Origin: Endozoicomonas sp965261315
GTDB taxonomy: Bacteria > Pseudomonadota > Gammaproteobacteria > Pseudomonadales > Endozoicomonadaceae
Reading direction: 5' to 3'
Length of the DNA stretch: 64,000 nt
NCBI GenBank assembly: GCA_965261315.1
Contig: CBDHDM010000091.1
Span: 1-64,000 of the forward strand
Shown here: piece by piece, positions 36,297 to 45,960 of the stretch
How the letters are laid out: every line of letters begins with the position of its first letter
How positions within the stretch are numbered: the stretch's first letter is position 1
The notes under the pieces: model-generated
Database searches by the model: none
The model's input: the letters and a program-made list of their open reading frames with translations, nothing else
What the model was told of the DNA's origin: nothing
Position numbers and translations under genes: made by a program

Positions 36297-37298
36297 ATGA
36301 TCCAGCGCCCTTTTCCAGCTGCTCGCCCGCGGCGAATGCGTTATAACGACTTTTCACGCCGCTTAATGCGCGAAAATCAGCTTTCTGTCGACAATCTCAT
36401 CTACCCCCTTTTTATCGTTGACGGTAATCAACAGCGTCAGTCGGTTGCTTCCATGCCTGGAGTTGAGCGTCTCAGCATTGATTTGCTCCTTGAAGAAGCC
36501 GCTGAACTGGTAGAGCTTGGCATTCCAGCTATTGCCCTGTTTCCGGTAACCCCTGCTGAAAAGAAGTCTGACCTTGCAGAAGAAGCCTGGAACCCGGAAG
36601 GTTTGGCTCAACGTGCAGTAAGAGCACTAAAAAATCAGTTTCCTGAGCTTGGAGTCATTACGGATGTAGCCCTGGATCCGTTTACTTCACACGGCCTTGA
36701 TGGCCTGACCAATGAAGATGGCTATGTGATGAACGATGAAACCGTCGAAGCCCTGGTTCGTCAGGCGCTATCTCATGCCGAGGCCGGTGCAGACATTGTT
36801 GCTCCATCGGACATGATGGACGGTCGTATTGGCGCCATTCGTCAGCGTCTGGAAGAAGAAGGCTGTATCAATACCCGTATTCTCGCCTATTCCGCAAAAT
36901 ACGCCTCCAGCTACTACGGTCCATTCCGTGATGCTGTCGATTCAGCCGGCAACCTCGGCAAAAGCAACAAATTCAGTTTCCAGATGGATTTTTCCAACAG
37001 CGATGAAGCGCTTCACGAAGTCGCTGCAGATCTGGCAGAAGGTGCTGATATGGTGATGGTTAAGCCCGGCATGCCTTATCTGGATGTGGTGCGTCGGGTT
37101 AAGGATGAGTTTAAGGTTCCGGTCTTTGCTTATCAGGTCAGTGGCGAGTACGCCATGCACAAGGCCGCTGCAGCTAATGGCTGGCTGAATGGCGATGCGG
37201 TGATGATGGAATCCTTGATGTGCTTCCGCCGAGCCGGTGCTGATGCCATTCTCACCTATTTTGCCAAAGATGCCGCCAGATTGATGAAAAATAGCTAA
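36297..37298 (+). CDS. hemB: delta-aminolevulinic acid dehydratase (porphobilinogen synthase)
   Basis: HemB condenses two 5-aminolevulinate molecules to porphobilinogen in heme synthesis. The 333-residue protein shows the catalytic lysines in ILAYSAKYASSYYGPFRDA and MVKPGMPYLDVV. The metal-site segment reads DVALDPFTSHGLDG, with Asp where zinc-dependent enzymes have Cys, so it belongs to the Mg2+-using class known from Pseudomonas aeruginosa. It stands alone, 150 bp upstream of ppk1, a neighbour pair also common in pseudomonads. Confidence 0.97.
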   Translation: MIQRPFPAARPRRMRYNDFSRRLMRENQLSVDNLIYPLFIVDGNQQRQSVASMPGVERLSIDLLLEEAAELVELGIPAIALFPVTPAEKKSDLAEEAWNPEGLAQRAVRALKNQFPELGVITDVALDPFTSHGLDGLTNEDGYVMNDETVEALVRQALSHAEAGADIVAPSDMMDGRIGAIRQRLEEEGCINTRILAYSAKYASSYYGPFRDAVDSAGNLGKSNKFSFQMDFSNSDEALHEVAADLAEGADMVMVKPGMPYLDVVRRVKDEFKVPVFAYQVSGEYAMHKAAAANGWLNGDAVMMESLMCFRRAGADAILTYFAKDAARLMKNS

Positions 37299-37307
37299 AC
37301 GTTCATT

Positions 37308-37368
37308 CAGGGAGAATGATTTTTCTTATTTCTGATAGAATTAAAATAATAAAGCGACATTCTCCCTG
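37308..37368. repeat. inverted repeat between hemB and ppk1
   Basis: CAGGGAGAATG (37308-37318) and its exact complement (37358-37368) flank a 39-bp AT-rich centre. It starts 10 bp after the hemB stop. It may end the hemB transcript or serve as a regulatory site for ppk1; there is no T-run directly after it. Confidence 0.5.
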
Positions 37369-37491
37369 CCTTCATCATTTCTACTCAGAGAGTTGCCTGC
37401 TTAACGGGCCATGAAAACACCATGGCTCAAATGCTAAAACCCGGTCACCATGCAGCGTTTGCGTCGCTATATTCGCCGAGAAAGAGGTCAT

Positions 37492-39681
37492 ATGGATAAT
37501 CCCCAACAGTCGGATGTTCAGGACACCCAGGCCCAACCATCCGAGCTTTCCGAGTCAGTTGTCAGCAAGACTCCAAGGGTTAGTGACTACCAGAATCCCG
37601 ACTATTACATTAATCGTGAACTCAGCCACCTGGCTTTTAACTTTCGAGTTTTGCAGCAGGCACTGAATGAAGAGTACCCATTACTGGAGCGTTTCCGGTT
37701 TCTGCTGATTTTCAGCTCAAATCTGGATGAGTATTTCGAGATTCGTGTCGCGGGCCTGATGCAACAGGTCGACTTCTCAAGGGAACAGGTCGGCCTGGAT
37801 GGTATGGGCCCACAGCAGGTCCTGAAAGAGATCAGCCAAAAGGCCAAAGAATATGTTGATCTTCAGTATCAGATACTGAATGAAAGCCTGTTACCTTCTC
37901 TCAGAAAAGAAGGTATTCGCTTCCTGCGCCGTAATGAGCTGACCGAAAAGCAGCAGGCATGGATTAAGCGCTTCTTTTACCATGAAGTCATGCCGATCAT
38001 CAGCCCTATTGGGCTGGATCCTGCACACCCCTTCCCAAGACTGGCGAACAAACTGCTTTGTTTCATTGTTTCCCTTGAAGGGAAAGATGCTTTTGGCCGT
38101 GATACCGGTATGGCTATCATCCCTGCGCCGAGATCTTTGCCACGTATCGTCAAACTGCCTGAAGATATCTGTGATGGCCGGGAAAATGATTATGTCTTCC
38201 TGTCATCGATCATTCATCGCCATGTCAGTGACCTCTTCCCTGGCATGGATATCAAAGGCTGCTATCAGTTCCGGCTGACCCGCAACAGTGACCTGGACCT
38301 TGAGGATGAAGTAGAAGACCTCGCCAAAGCGCTGCAAGGGGAGTTGCTATCCCGCCGCTATGGTAAAGCAGTGCGACTGGAGGTGGCTGATAACTGTCCA
38401 CAACCGCTGGTTGATTTCCTACTCAACGAGTTTGGCCTTGTAAACGAAGATGTTTACCAGGTCAGGGGCCCTGTAAACCTGACTCGCATGATGTCCATCT
38501 GCGACACCAATGATAAGCCTGATCTGGCCTTTCCTCCCTTTACCCCGGGTTACCCTAAAGGTCTGCACAGCAAACGCAAACATAGCAACAACGTTCTGGA
38601 TCTTGTCGCTAAACAGGATATTCTGCTTCATCACCCATTCGAGTCCTTTACACCCGTGGTGGATATGCTTCGCCAGGCGGCAAAAGATCCTGATGTTCTG
38701 GCCATTCGCCAGACCCTTTATCGTACCGGCGCTCACTCTGAAATGGTGGATGCTCTGGTAGAAGCGGCCAGACAGGGCAAAGAGGTGACCGTTGTTGTCG
38801 AAATCCGTGCCCGGTTTGATGAAGAAGAAAACCTGGCACTGGCCCGTCGCCTCCAGGAAGCTGGAGCCGTCGTTGTATACGGTGTAGTAGGCTATAAGAC
38901 TCATGCCAAGATGATGCTGATTGTCCGCCGGGAAGGGCGACAGATCCAACGGTATGCTCATCTCGGTACGGGTAATTACCATGCTGGCAACGCACGCCTT
39001 TACACCGATTACAGCCTGCTGACCTGCGATAAGATACTGGCCAATGACGTCCACAAAATTTTCCAGCAGCTGACAGGTATGGGGCGCGCAGTTCGGGTTC
39101 GCAAGTTGTTCCATGCTCCCTTTACACTTAAGAAGGGCCTGATTGATCTGATCAACCAGGAAACCAGCAATGCCAAAGAGGGTAAACCGGCGCGGATCAT
39201 TATCAAAATTAACTCACTCACTGAGTCCCATATTATTAAAGCGCTGTTCAAAGCGTCTCAGGCCGGTGTTGAGATTGACCTGATTGTTCGCGGTATTTGC
39301 TGTCTGAGACCTGGCATTGAAGGACTCTCGGAAAATATCCGGGTTCGTTCTATTGTTGGGCGTTTCCTGGAACACACCCGTATTTATTACTTTGAGAATG
39401 GCGACAATGATGCCCTGGTTTACTGCTCCAGTGCTGATGCCATGATCCGTAATCTGGACATGCGGATTGAAACTTGTTTCCCGGTTGAAGACCCAAAGCT
39501 TGCCGCCCGGGTAAAAAAGGAGCTGGATTACTATCTCACGGATAATACTCGTAGCTGGCAGCTGCAAAGTGATGGTAACTATGAGAAGAACAAGCCAGTT
39601 CGAGGACAACGGCGACGTAATGCCCAGGAGCGACTACTGGAGGCACTGGCCGTCATCGTCAACAAGCCATCAACAGAGTAA
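37492..39681 (+). CDS. ppk1: polyphosphate kinase 1
   Basis: PPK1 makes inorganic polyphosphate reversibly from ATP. I use ATG 37492 (729 residues) because AAAGAGG lies 4-5 nt upstream; ATG 37450 has no such site. Domains in order are the N domain (YINRELSHLAFNFRVLQQA), the head, and two phospholipase-D-like catalytic domains. The autophosphorylated His lies in VVGYKTHAKMMLIVRR, with YAHLGTGNYH and the second His region FLEHTRIYYF. The last 12 bases overlap the 3' end of the convergent amidase gene. Confidence 0.97.
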   Translation: MDNPQQSDVQDTQAQPSELSESVVSKTPRVSDYQNPDYYINRELSHLAFNFRVLQQALNEEYPLLERFRFLLIFSSNLDEYFEIRVAGLMQQVDFSREQVGLDGMGPQQVLKEISQKAKEYVDLQYQILNESLLPSLRKEGIRFLRRNELTEKQQAWIKRFFYHEVMPIISPIGLDPAHPFPRLANKLLCFIVSLEGKDAFGRDTGMAIIPAPRSLPRIVKLPEDICDGRENDYVFLSSIIHRHVSDLFPGMDIKGCYQFRLTRNSDLDLEDEVEDLAKALQGELLSRRYGKAVRLEVADNCPQPLVDFLLNEFGLVNEDVYQVRGPVNLTRMMSICDTNDKPDLAFPPFTPGYPKGLHSKRKHSNNVLDLVAKQDILLHHPFESFTPVVDMLRQAAKDPDVLAIRQTLYRTGAHSEMVDALVEAARQGKEVTVVVEIRARFDEEENLALARRLQEAGAVVVYGVVGYKTHAKMMLIVRREGRQIQRYAHLGTGNYHAGNARLYTDYSLLTCDKILANDVHKIFQQLTGMGRAVRVRKLFHAPFTLKKGLIDLINQETSNAKEGKPARIIIKINSLTESHIIKALFKASQAGVEIDLIVRGICCLRPGIEGLSENIRVRSIVGRFLEHTRIYYFENGDNDALVYCSSADAMIRNLDMRIETCFPVEDPKLAARVKKELDYYLTDNTRSWQLQSDGNYEKNKPVRGQRRRNAQERLLEALAVIVNKPSTE

Positions 39682-40482
39682 CTCCCTTCGGTGTTTAAGG
39701 CAGGGCATTCTCTGACGAACCTCTGCCAACGCCTCTAAATCCAGCTCTGCCATAATCACCGAAGCGCCTTCTGCAGGGGCTTCGGCAAGCACCTTCCCCC
39801 AGGGCGAGATAATCATACTGTGCCCATAAGTCTGCCGGCCATCAGGATGAGTACCGGCCTGATTAGCAGCTAATACAAAACACTGGTTTTCGATGGCTCT
39901 TGCTCGTAACAATGATTCCCAGTGTGCTGCGCCGGTTACTTTGGTAAATGCAGAAGGTACCGTCAATATTGTTGCGCCCTGATCCACCAGATAACGGTAT
40001 AACTCAGGGAAACGGAGGTCATAACAAATCGACAGCCCAACCTTTGCAGCACCAATATCCACCAGCTCAGGTCCATCCCCGGGAATAAAATCATTGGACT
40101 CTCTGTATTGCCCCTTGCTATCAGATACCTCTACATCAAAAAGGTGCATCTTGTTATAACAGGCGACTTCTTCGCCCTCTGGGTTATATACAAAGCAGGA
40201 AGCATGACTACGACCACCGCGGCTATCATGGACTGGCAAAGCACCTCCAATAAGCCAACAGCCAAAAGCTTTTGCTGTTGAAGCCATCCAGGTCATTACC
40301 TCATCTGCCTGCAAAGCCAGTACCGCCTGAGAGCCCCCCAACATGGCAAAACATTCCGGTAGCACAACAATATCCGCGTCATCGTGTTGATAAGCCATCA
40401 GCTGGCGCTCAATTTCAGCCAGATTCTCTGAAACATCAAGCCCTGAACAAAGCTGGATGACGGCTGCGTTCAAACTGCTCAT
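39670..40482 (-). CDS. carbon-nitrogen hydrolase (Nit1/YafV-like omega-amidase or deaminated glutathione amidase)
   Basis: A 270-residue nitrilase-superfamily amidase. I start at ATG 40482 (product begins MSSLNAAVIQL), with GGGG eight bases upstream. The catalytic triad is visible: Glu in VVLPECFAML, Lys in CYNKMHLFDVEV and Cys in GLSICYDLRFPELYR. The DLRFPELYR motif, together with HWESLLRARAIENQ, suits the Nit1/NitFhit group, whose members hydrolyse deaminated glutathione. E. coli YafV-type omega-amidase is the alternative. It is convergent with ppk1 (12-nt overlap). Confidence 0.9.
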   Translation of the reverse strand: MSSLNAAVIQLCSGLDVSENLAEIERQLMAYQHDDADIVVLPECFAMLGGSQAVLALQADEVMTWMASTAKAFGCWLIGGALPVHDSRGGRSHASCFVYNPEGEEVACYNKMHLFDVEVSDSKGQYRESNDFIPGDGPELVDIGAAKVGLSICYDLRFPELYRYLVDQGATILTVPSAFTKVTGAAHWESLLRARAIENQCFVLAANQAGTHPDGRQTYGHSMIISPWGKVLAEAPAEGASVIMAELDLEALAEVRQRMPCLKHRRELLC

Positions 40483-40567
40483 TATTATTTTCCCCATGCT
40501 TTTTGGCTGAATGGATGTTAGTTTGTTCCTCGTAGGATTCCATAAAAGCTACAAGAATATAAACAAC

Positions 40568-41350
40568 ATGTGCCTGATTGTTTTTTCCTGGCAACCAGAC
40601 AGCCAGTCCCCTTTTATTCTTACTGCCAATCGTGACGAGTTTTATCGGCGCCCAACGCAGACTGCCAGCTTCTGGAAAGACTCGACTGACGTATTTGGCG
40701 GCCGGGATCTTGAGGCTGGCGGTAGCTGGATGGCCATCAACAAAAATGGTCGTTTTGCCGCTGTCACCAACTATCGGGAAGTACCAGCTCCTGAGAGAAC
40801 CCGATCCCGTGGAGAGCTGGTTTATAATTTTGTCACCGGCTCTCAGTCTTCTCCCGATTATCTGGCATCAATCCAGCGGATAGCTGATCAATGGTCAGGG
40901 TTCAACCTGCTGGTTATGGATACAACAGGCCTTTACTACTTTAGTAATCGCATAAAGGATATGCCCACATCACCTCTACCTGCCGGAACCTATGGTTTGA
41001 GCAACCATCTACTCAATACTCCATGGCCAAAGCTGTTGAGAGCACGGAGTCGTTTTGCAGATGCAATCACACAGTCTCCACCAGATAGCAACCAGCTTAT
41101 TGAATTGATGCGGGACCGCTATCAACCCCCTTCGGAACAATTACCGGATACCGGTGTCAGTAAAGATGTGGAGAAACTGCTTTCCAGTTGCTTTATTGCC
41201 AGTGAAGATTACGGTACCCGAAACACCAGTGTATTGATGATGGATAACCGAAATCAACTTCAGTGGATTGAACAGGGCTACCTGCCAGAAGGCGCTGCCG
41301 GTGAGCGTCAATTGTTCAAGATCAAACTGCTGCAGGATCAGCTAAGCTAG
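40568..41350 (+). CDS. NRDE-family protein (TANGO2 homologue)
   Basis: Starting at ATG 40568 the 260-residue protein begins MCLIVFSWQP, the conserved N-terminus of this family; the Cys after Met may become the N-terminal residue. The namesake motif appears as LTANRDEFYRRP near residue 23, followed by GGRDLEAGGSWMAINKNGRFAAVTNYR and YGLSNHLLNTPWPK. The eukaryotic homologue TANGO2 has been linked to heme or lipid handling; the bacterial role is unsettled. An upstream start at 40511 would add 19 residues not found in the family. Confidence 0.9.
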   Translation: MCLIVFSWQPDSQSPFILTANRDEFYRRPTQTASFWKDSTDVFGGRDLEAGGSWMAINKNGRFAAVTNYREVPAPERTRSRGELVYNFVTGSQSSPDYLASIQRIADQWSGFNLLVMDTTGLYYFSNRIKDMPTSPLPAGTYGLSNHLLNTPWPKLLRARSRFADAITQSPPDSNQLIELMRDRYQPPSEQLPDTGVSKDVEKLLSSCFIASEDYGTRNTSVLMMDNRNQLQWIEQGYLPEGAAGERQLFKIKLLQDQLS

Positions 41351-41405
41351 GGAAGTGTCCAAATAGCAGTTTTTACAAACTGCCCTGGTTGAACTGAGGC
41401 CTCCC

Positions 41406-41834
41406 ATGCTTACCCGCATTTGCTATGTACTGCTTTTATCATTTGCACTGCCAACCTGTATTCTGGCCGAAGACCAGTGGGTAGAAGTAGGCTCAGCTAA
41501 AGCAAGAGTCAGTGAGAGAGACTTAACGATCTACCCAAAAACTGAAGAGCCATTCAGTAAACTCCGTTTTCATATTTCCCATGGTAGCGCCACTCTTCAT
41601 CAGGCTAGGGTTTATCTAGTCAAAGGCGATGTGTTTCATGTAAATCTGCAAAAAAGTATCAAGGACAGCGATAACGGTGATAAGGGACAAGGTTACTCAC
41701 AGATAATACCTCTGATTACTTCTCAGCAGAGTCCCATAAAAAAAGTTAAGGTATTTTATAAATTCAAGCAGCAACAAACCCCATCACAACAGGTCAGTGT
41801 CGAGTTGCTTGGAGTTCCAGCTGAGCAGAATTAA
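41406..41834 (+). CDS. exported protein of unknown function (DUF2541/YaaI-like pattern)
   Basis: A 142-residue protein with a Sec signal peptide (MLTRICYVLLLSFALPTCILA) and a predicted all-beta mature part. It opens with DQWVEVGSAKA and contains KLRFHISHGSATLHQARVYL, SQIIPLI and IKKVKVFYKFK. The order of a W-x-x-G opening, f-x-x-l-r-h strands and an I-x-x-V-x-F-x-Y ending resembles small periplasmic DUF2541-type proteins. It follows the NRDE gene by 55 bp on the same strand and might be cotranscribed. Confidence 0.6.
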   Translation: MLTRICYVLLLSFALPTCILAEDQWVEVGSAKARVSERDLTIYPKTEEPFSKLRFHISHGSATLHQARVYLVKGDVFHVNLQKSIKDSDNGDKGQGYSQIIPLITSQQSPIKKVKVFYKFKQQQTPSQQVSVELLGVPAEQN

Positions 41835-41905
41835 GTTTTGAAAGGTAACCAGCATTTGCCTTAATGCGCAGCGCAGAGCAGCACTCCACAAAACATCAAC
41901 AGCCG

Positions 41906-44182
41906 CTAAAAACGCCGACTCTTGATACCTAGGACTTTTCCCATTCCTTCTTTACACAAGGCAAGCTCCAGTGAACTGCGAATAACCTGGGCATTGTCGT
42001 GTTTCATTAAATCCGACAATATCTTTTTTGCCCGCTCCATACCAATTCGCCGTAAAACCCATTTTACTTTCAGAAGGTTAACGGCACTCATGGACAGCAT
42101 GTCAAAACCCATCGCCATTAAAAGGACGGCGGCCGCTGGATCACCGGCCATTTCACCACAGATGCTAACCGTCTTTCCTTCCTGATGAGCATCGTCAACC
42201 ACCTTCTGCAATGCATGCAGAACCGCTGGATGAAATGAGTGATAGAGGTCAGATACCCGTGGATTATTACGATCCACAGCCAGCAGGTATTGAATCAGAT
42301 CATTAGAACCGATGGAAAGGAAATCAACACGCTGAGCCAGATCCCTGACCATGTAGACTGCAGCAGGAACTTCCACCATCACCCCCACCGGAGGCATGGA
42401 CACCGGCAAACCTTCTGCCAGTACTTCCGCATGAGCCCGGTGGATCAGGTGTTGAGCTTCTTCTACTTCAAAAATACTGGAAATCATGGGCAACATAATC
42501 CGAAGATTATCCAGCCCCACACTGGCTTTCAGCATGGCCCTCACTTGTACCAGAAAGATTTCCGGGTGATCCAGGGTTACCCGAATACCTCGCCAGCCAA
42601 GGAACGGGTTATCTTCTTTTATTGGAAAATAGCTCAGGGATTTATCACCGCCGATATCCAGCGTTCTCATGGTTACCGGTCTTGGCGCAAAAGCTTCAAG
42701 CTGATAACGATAGATCTTTTCCTGTTCGGACTCGCTGGGAAAGCGATCCCGAACCATAAAAGGGACTTCGGTACGGTAAAGCCCAACACCTTCGGCCCCC
42801 CTGTCGAGAGAACGAATCGTATCGGTCATTAAACCCGTATTGACCCACAAAGGAATCCGATAATTATCAGGGGTCTCGCAGGGCAGATCCCTGATCGCTT
42901 CCAGCCCCTTGCTGAACTGATTCTCTTCTTCAAGCACCTCGGTGTAATAATCCAGCAATTCCTGAGCAGGCGATGAATACACAAGCCCAAGATTGCCATC
43001 CACAATCAGCTTTTTGCCTGAAAGCTTGTGGAATGGAAGATCAACGACGCCCATCACGGTGGGGACACCTAAGGCACGGGCAAGAATGGCAACATGAGAG
43101 TTACTGGATCCCTGAATGGAAACCAGCCCAGCCAGTGATTCTTTGGGAACCTCCCCCAACATGACCGGAGACAACTCCTCACTGATCAGAATGGTATTGT
43201 CAGGGTACTCTATCCGGGCATGCTCTCCTTGCTTAAGGTGGGAAAGTACCCGCCGACCAAGATCCCTGACATCTGCAGCCCGTTCCCTGAGGTAATGGTC
43301 ATCCATCATCTCAAAGTTGCGGATATGTTCTTCAATAACCTGTCTCAGAGCACCCTGAGCCCATGAACCACCACTAATCCGGTCTCGAATTTCCTGACCC
43401 AGAGCATGGTCATCCAACATTCTCAGATAGACATCAAACAAGGCCTGCTCTTCTGCCGGCAAGCGATCGGATAATCGCTCAGCAGTGTCTTTCATCTCTT
43501 CACGCACTGCAGCCAGTGCACTGTCCAATAGCTTGAGTTCTATTTCGATATCTTTACAGGCTTGATCAGGAACAGCGCCAAGATCTGCGGGAGGAGAAAT
43601 GACCACGGCATCGCCAATAGCAACACCGGTTGCCCCCGCACTGCCCTGGAATCGGGCAACCCTGGCTTTTCTGGTCGGAGTCGCGACGCTATTGATCGAA
43701 CCGGTTGCCTGGGCATGAGCAATGACGCCCGCCAGTTGAGCAGACATGGTTACCAGAAAAGCTTCTTCATGCTCATCAAAGCGCCGCTGCTCAACCTGTT
43801 GAACTATAAGAACCCCTAACGTGTTCCGGTGATGGATAATGGGAACGCCCAGAAAAGAGGTAAAACGCTCTTCACCGGTTTCACGGATGTAATGAAATTT
43901 GGGGTGAGAAGCGGCATCTTCGAGATTGATAGGCTCCTCACGAAGCCCAACCTGACCGACCAGACCTTCCGAATGTGAAAGAGTAACCTGACCAACAGCG
44001 GAGGGGTTCAGACCTTCCGAAGCCATGAGCGTGTAGGAAGCACTCTCGGTATCATAAAGATAGACTGAACACACCTCGGTTTTCATGGCTCCACGAACCC
44101 GCTGCACAATAATCTGCAGTGCCGTCTGAAGATCGGAGGCAGAACTGACTTCCTGTACGATATTGCGCAGGGTGTTTAGCAT
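41906..44182 (-). CDS. ptsP: phosphoenolpyruvate-protein phosphotransferase PtsP (EI-Ntr)
   Basis: PtsP is the first enzyme of the nitrogen PTS, feeding NPr (PtsO) and EIIA-Ntr (PtsN). The 758-residue protein has an N-terminal GAF domain (about 15-150; VCSVYLYDTESASYTLMASEG), then the EI core. The active His lies in GSSNSHVAILARALGVPTVMGV, and PEP-binding motifs include RTEVPFMVRD, LDIGGDKSLSYFP, NPFLGWRGIR and ICGEMAGDP. It lies next to rppH on the same strand, the conserved rppH-ptsP order. A second Enzyme I exists in this window inside the sugar fusion protein. Confidence 0.97.
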   Translation of the reverse strand: MLNTLRNIVQEVSSASDLQTALQIIVQRVRGAMKTEVCSVYLYDTESASYTLMASEGLNPSAVGQVTLSHSEGLVGQVGLREEPINLEDAASHPKFHYIRETGEERFTSFLGVPIIHHRNTLGVLIVQQVEQRRFDEHEEAFLVTMSAQLAGVIAHAQATGSINSVATPTRKARVARFQGSAGATGVAIGDAVVISPPADLGAVPDQACKDIEIELKLLDSALAAVREEMKDTAERLSDRLPAEEQALFDVYLRMLDDHALGQEIRDRISGGSWAQGALRQVIEEHIRNFEMMDDHYLRERAADVRDLGRRVLSHLKQGEHARIEYPDNTILISEELSPVMLGEVPKESLAGLVSIQGSSNSHVAILARALGVPTVMGVVDLPFHKLSGKKLIVDGNLGLVYSSPAQELLDYYTEVLEEENQFSKGLEAIRDLPCETPDNYRIPLWVNTGLMTDTIRSLDRGAEGVGLYRTEVPFMVRDRFPSESEQEKIYRYQLEAFAPRPVTMRTLDIGGDKSLSYFPIKEDNPFLGWRGIRVTLDHPEIFLVQVRAMLKASVGLDNLRIMLPMISSIFEVEEAQHLIHRAHAEVLAEGLPVSMPPVGVMVEVPAAVYMVRDLAQRVDFLSIGSNDLIQYLLAVDRNNPRVSDLYHSFHPAVLHALQKVVDDAHQEGKTVSICGEMAGDPAAAVLLMAMGFDMLSMSAVNLLKVKWVLRRIGMERAKKILSDLMKHDNAQVIRSSLELALCKEGMGKVLGIKSRRF

Positions 44183-44347
44183 GTCTATTACATACCCGGT
44201 CTGATATTACTTGCTCCAACTACTTTAACAGTACAATAACAATCCATGGCAAATTATATTGTCTTGTAATGTTTATCCTTAATATTAAGCAGCCCTGCAA
44301 TCTGAATGCAGAAAAACACTGCTAGCTGAAACCAGCACTCCTCCCTG

Positions 44348-44836
44348 TCAGCCATTTGCCTGCAACTTCCCAACCCTGGGCACCAGCTCTTTTAAAGCCC
44401 TGCGATACACTTCCCGTTTAAACGAGACCACCTGGCCAAGAGGGTACCAATAACTTACCCAGCACCAACCATCAAACTCCGGTGAACCAGTATGGTCAAC
44501 CCGGATACGGTCATCATTGCTCAGCAGCTGCAGCAAAAACCACTTCTGTTTTTGCCCAATACACAGAGGTTGCTGATCCCTGCGGACTAACCGTCTGGGG
44601 AGGCGGTAACGTAGCCAGCCCCGAGTGCAGCCAAGGATTTCAACATCTTCAGGATGAAGACCAATCTCCTCATACAACTCTCTGTACATCGCATCTTCCG
44701 GCATTTCCCCGTCATTAATTCCGCCCTGGGGAAATTGCCAGGCATCCTGCCTGATTCGCCGAGCCCACAACACCTGACCGTGATGATTCGCCAGGATAAT
44801 GCCTACATTTGGCCTGAATCCATCGATGTCAATCAC
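44348..44836 (-). CDS. rppH: RNA pyrophosphohydrolase (Nudix)
   Basis: RppH removes pyrophosphate from 5'-triphosphorylated mRNAs and so starts their decay. I place the start at GTG 44836, where the product begins VIDIDGFRPNVGIIL, the family's N-terminus (162 residues); a start at 44917 would add 27 residues not seen in the family. The Nudix box reads GGINDGEMPEDAMYRELYEEIGL, shown here in part by GGI...REL..EIGL, with WQFPQGG before it. It precedes ptsP, as in most gammaproteobacteria. Confidence 0.95.
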   Translation of the reverse strand: MIDIDGFRPNVGIILANHHGQVLWARRIRQDAWQFPQGGINDGEMPEDAMYRELYEEIGLHPEDVEILGCTRGWLRYRLPRRLVRRDQQPLCIGQKQKWFLLQLLSNDDRIRVDHTGSPEFDGWCWVSYWYPLGQVVSFKREVYRRALKELVPRVGKLQANG

Positions 44837-45300
44837 GTATATGGCTACCTTAGGAGTCACCATGCAGCAATGTGAATTGCTCCAGCAGCCCAGAACATAA
44901 CCATAGCCCCTAACCAAAGCAGACCATGAAATTTATTCTTCAAAGTACAACAGGAGTAAACACAATCACTTTTCGGTGACCACTTAAACTATTTCTTATC
45001 ATGCATTGTTTCATAAACTGACAGGGCACAGCAAACAGGCTTTTCTTTAAAATGCCACTGCTTCATAAACAAAACAGAGCAACTCACTAAAATGCCGGAA
45101 AATCTGTAATTTAACCGTCTCCGCACTGGCGCAAGCTATTGCAATAGCACAGAATAATCTGCCGATTAGCCTGCAGACTTATGTCTACAGAACCAAACAG
45201 CCATGAGCCGGAAATGTGGCCTTACCCCAAACCATGAAAATGGGTAAGCGCTCGATTGGCAATATTTTCAATATAAGAAACAACCTTGATAAGGATACCC
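44837..45300. other. intergenic region between rppH and the HAD phosphatase gene
   Basis: About 460 bp between divergent genes. I see no convincing coding frame, RNA or strong hairpin. It should contain the promoters for both directions; AAGGAT before 45301 is the ribosome binding site of the phosphatase gene. Confidence 0.4.
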
Positions 45301-45960
45301 ATGGCCCTCGCAATATTTGATCTGGACAATACCCTCATTGCTGGTGACAGTGATGCCCTCTGGGGAGAATTTATGGCCGCCAATGGCCTGGTAGATACTG
45401 AGGTATTCAGGGAGGGGAACAACCGCTTCTACGAACAATACAAACAGGGAGTGATGGACATATGGGAATATCTGGATTTCTGCCTGAAGCCATTGACTCA
45501 CTTCACCCTTGAAGAGCTTGAAATCTGGCATGGCCAGTTTATGGAACAGGTAATAGCCCCCATCCTTTTGGATAAAGGCTTTGCACGGATTGAACAACAT
45601 CGCCAGCAAGGTGATCACATTATGATCATCACTGCCACAAATCACTTTGTCACCAAATCCATTGCTGAAAAGTTCAAAGTAGATACCTTGCTGGCCATTG
45701 ATCTGGAAATTAGCGATAACCTCTATACCGGCAAAGTTGTTGGAACGCCTACTTATCAGCAGGGGAAGGTAATCCGCCTGCAGGAGTGGCTCAACGAGCA
45801 TCCGGAGCACTCAATGGAAGGCAGCTACTTCTACAGTGACTCACAAAATGACCTGCCGCTGCTGAGAAAGGTCGATAATCCTGTAGCTGTAGACCCAGAC
45901 CCAGAGCTCAAAAGGGTCGCAAAAGAACATGACTGGCAAATCGTCAGTTTCCGTTACTGA
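45301..45960 (+). CDS. HAD-IB family hydrolase (SerB-like phosphatase)
   Basis: A 219-residue cytoplasmic phosphatase starting at ATG 45301 (AAGGAT upstream). HAD motifs: nucleophile LAIFDLDNTL, motif II Thr in MIITATNHFV, Lys in QQGKVIRL, and motif IV YSDSQNDLPLL. The subfamily IB group contains phosphoserine phosphatase and several phospholipid or uncharacterised phosphatases; a homologue next to rppH-ptsP is common in pseudomonads, and its substrate is uncertain. The 3' end overlaps the convergent rlmI by 7 nt. Confidence 0.88.
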   Translation: MALAIFDLDNTLIAGDSDALWGEFMAANGLVDTEVFREGNNRFYEQYKQGVMDIWEYLDFCLKPLTHFTLEELEIWHGQFMEQVIAPILLDKGFARIEQHRQQGDHIMIITATNHFVTKSIAEKFKVDTLLAIDLEISDNLYTGKVVGTPTYQQGKVIRLQEWLNEHPEHSMEGSYFYSDSQNDLPLLRKVDNPVAVDPDPELKRVAKEHDWQIVSFRY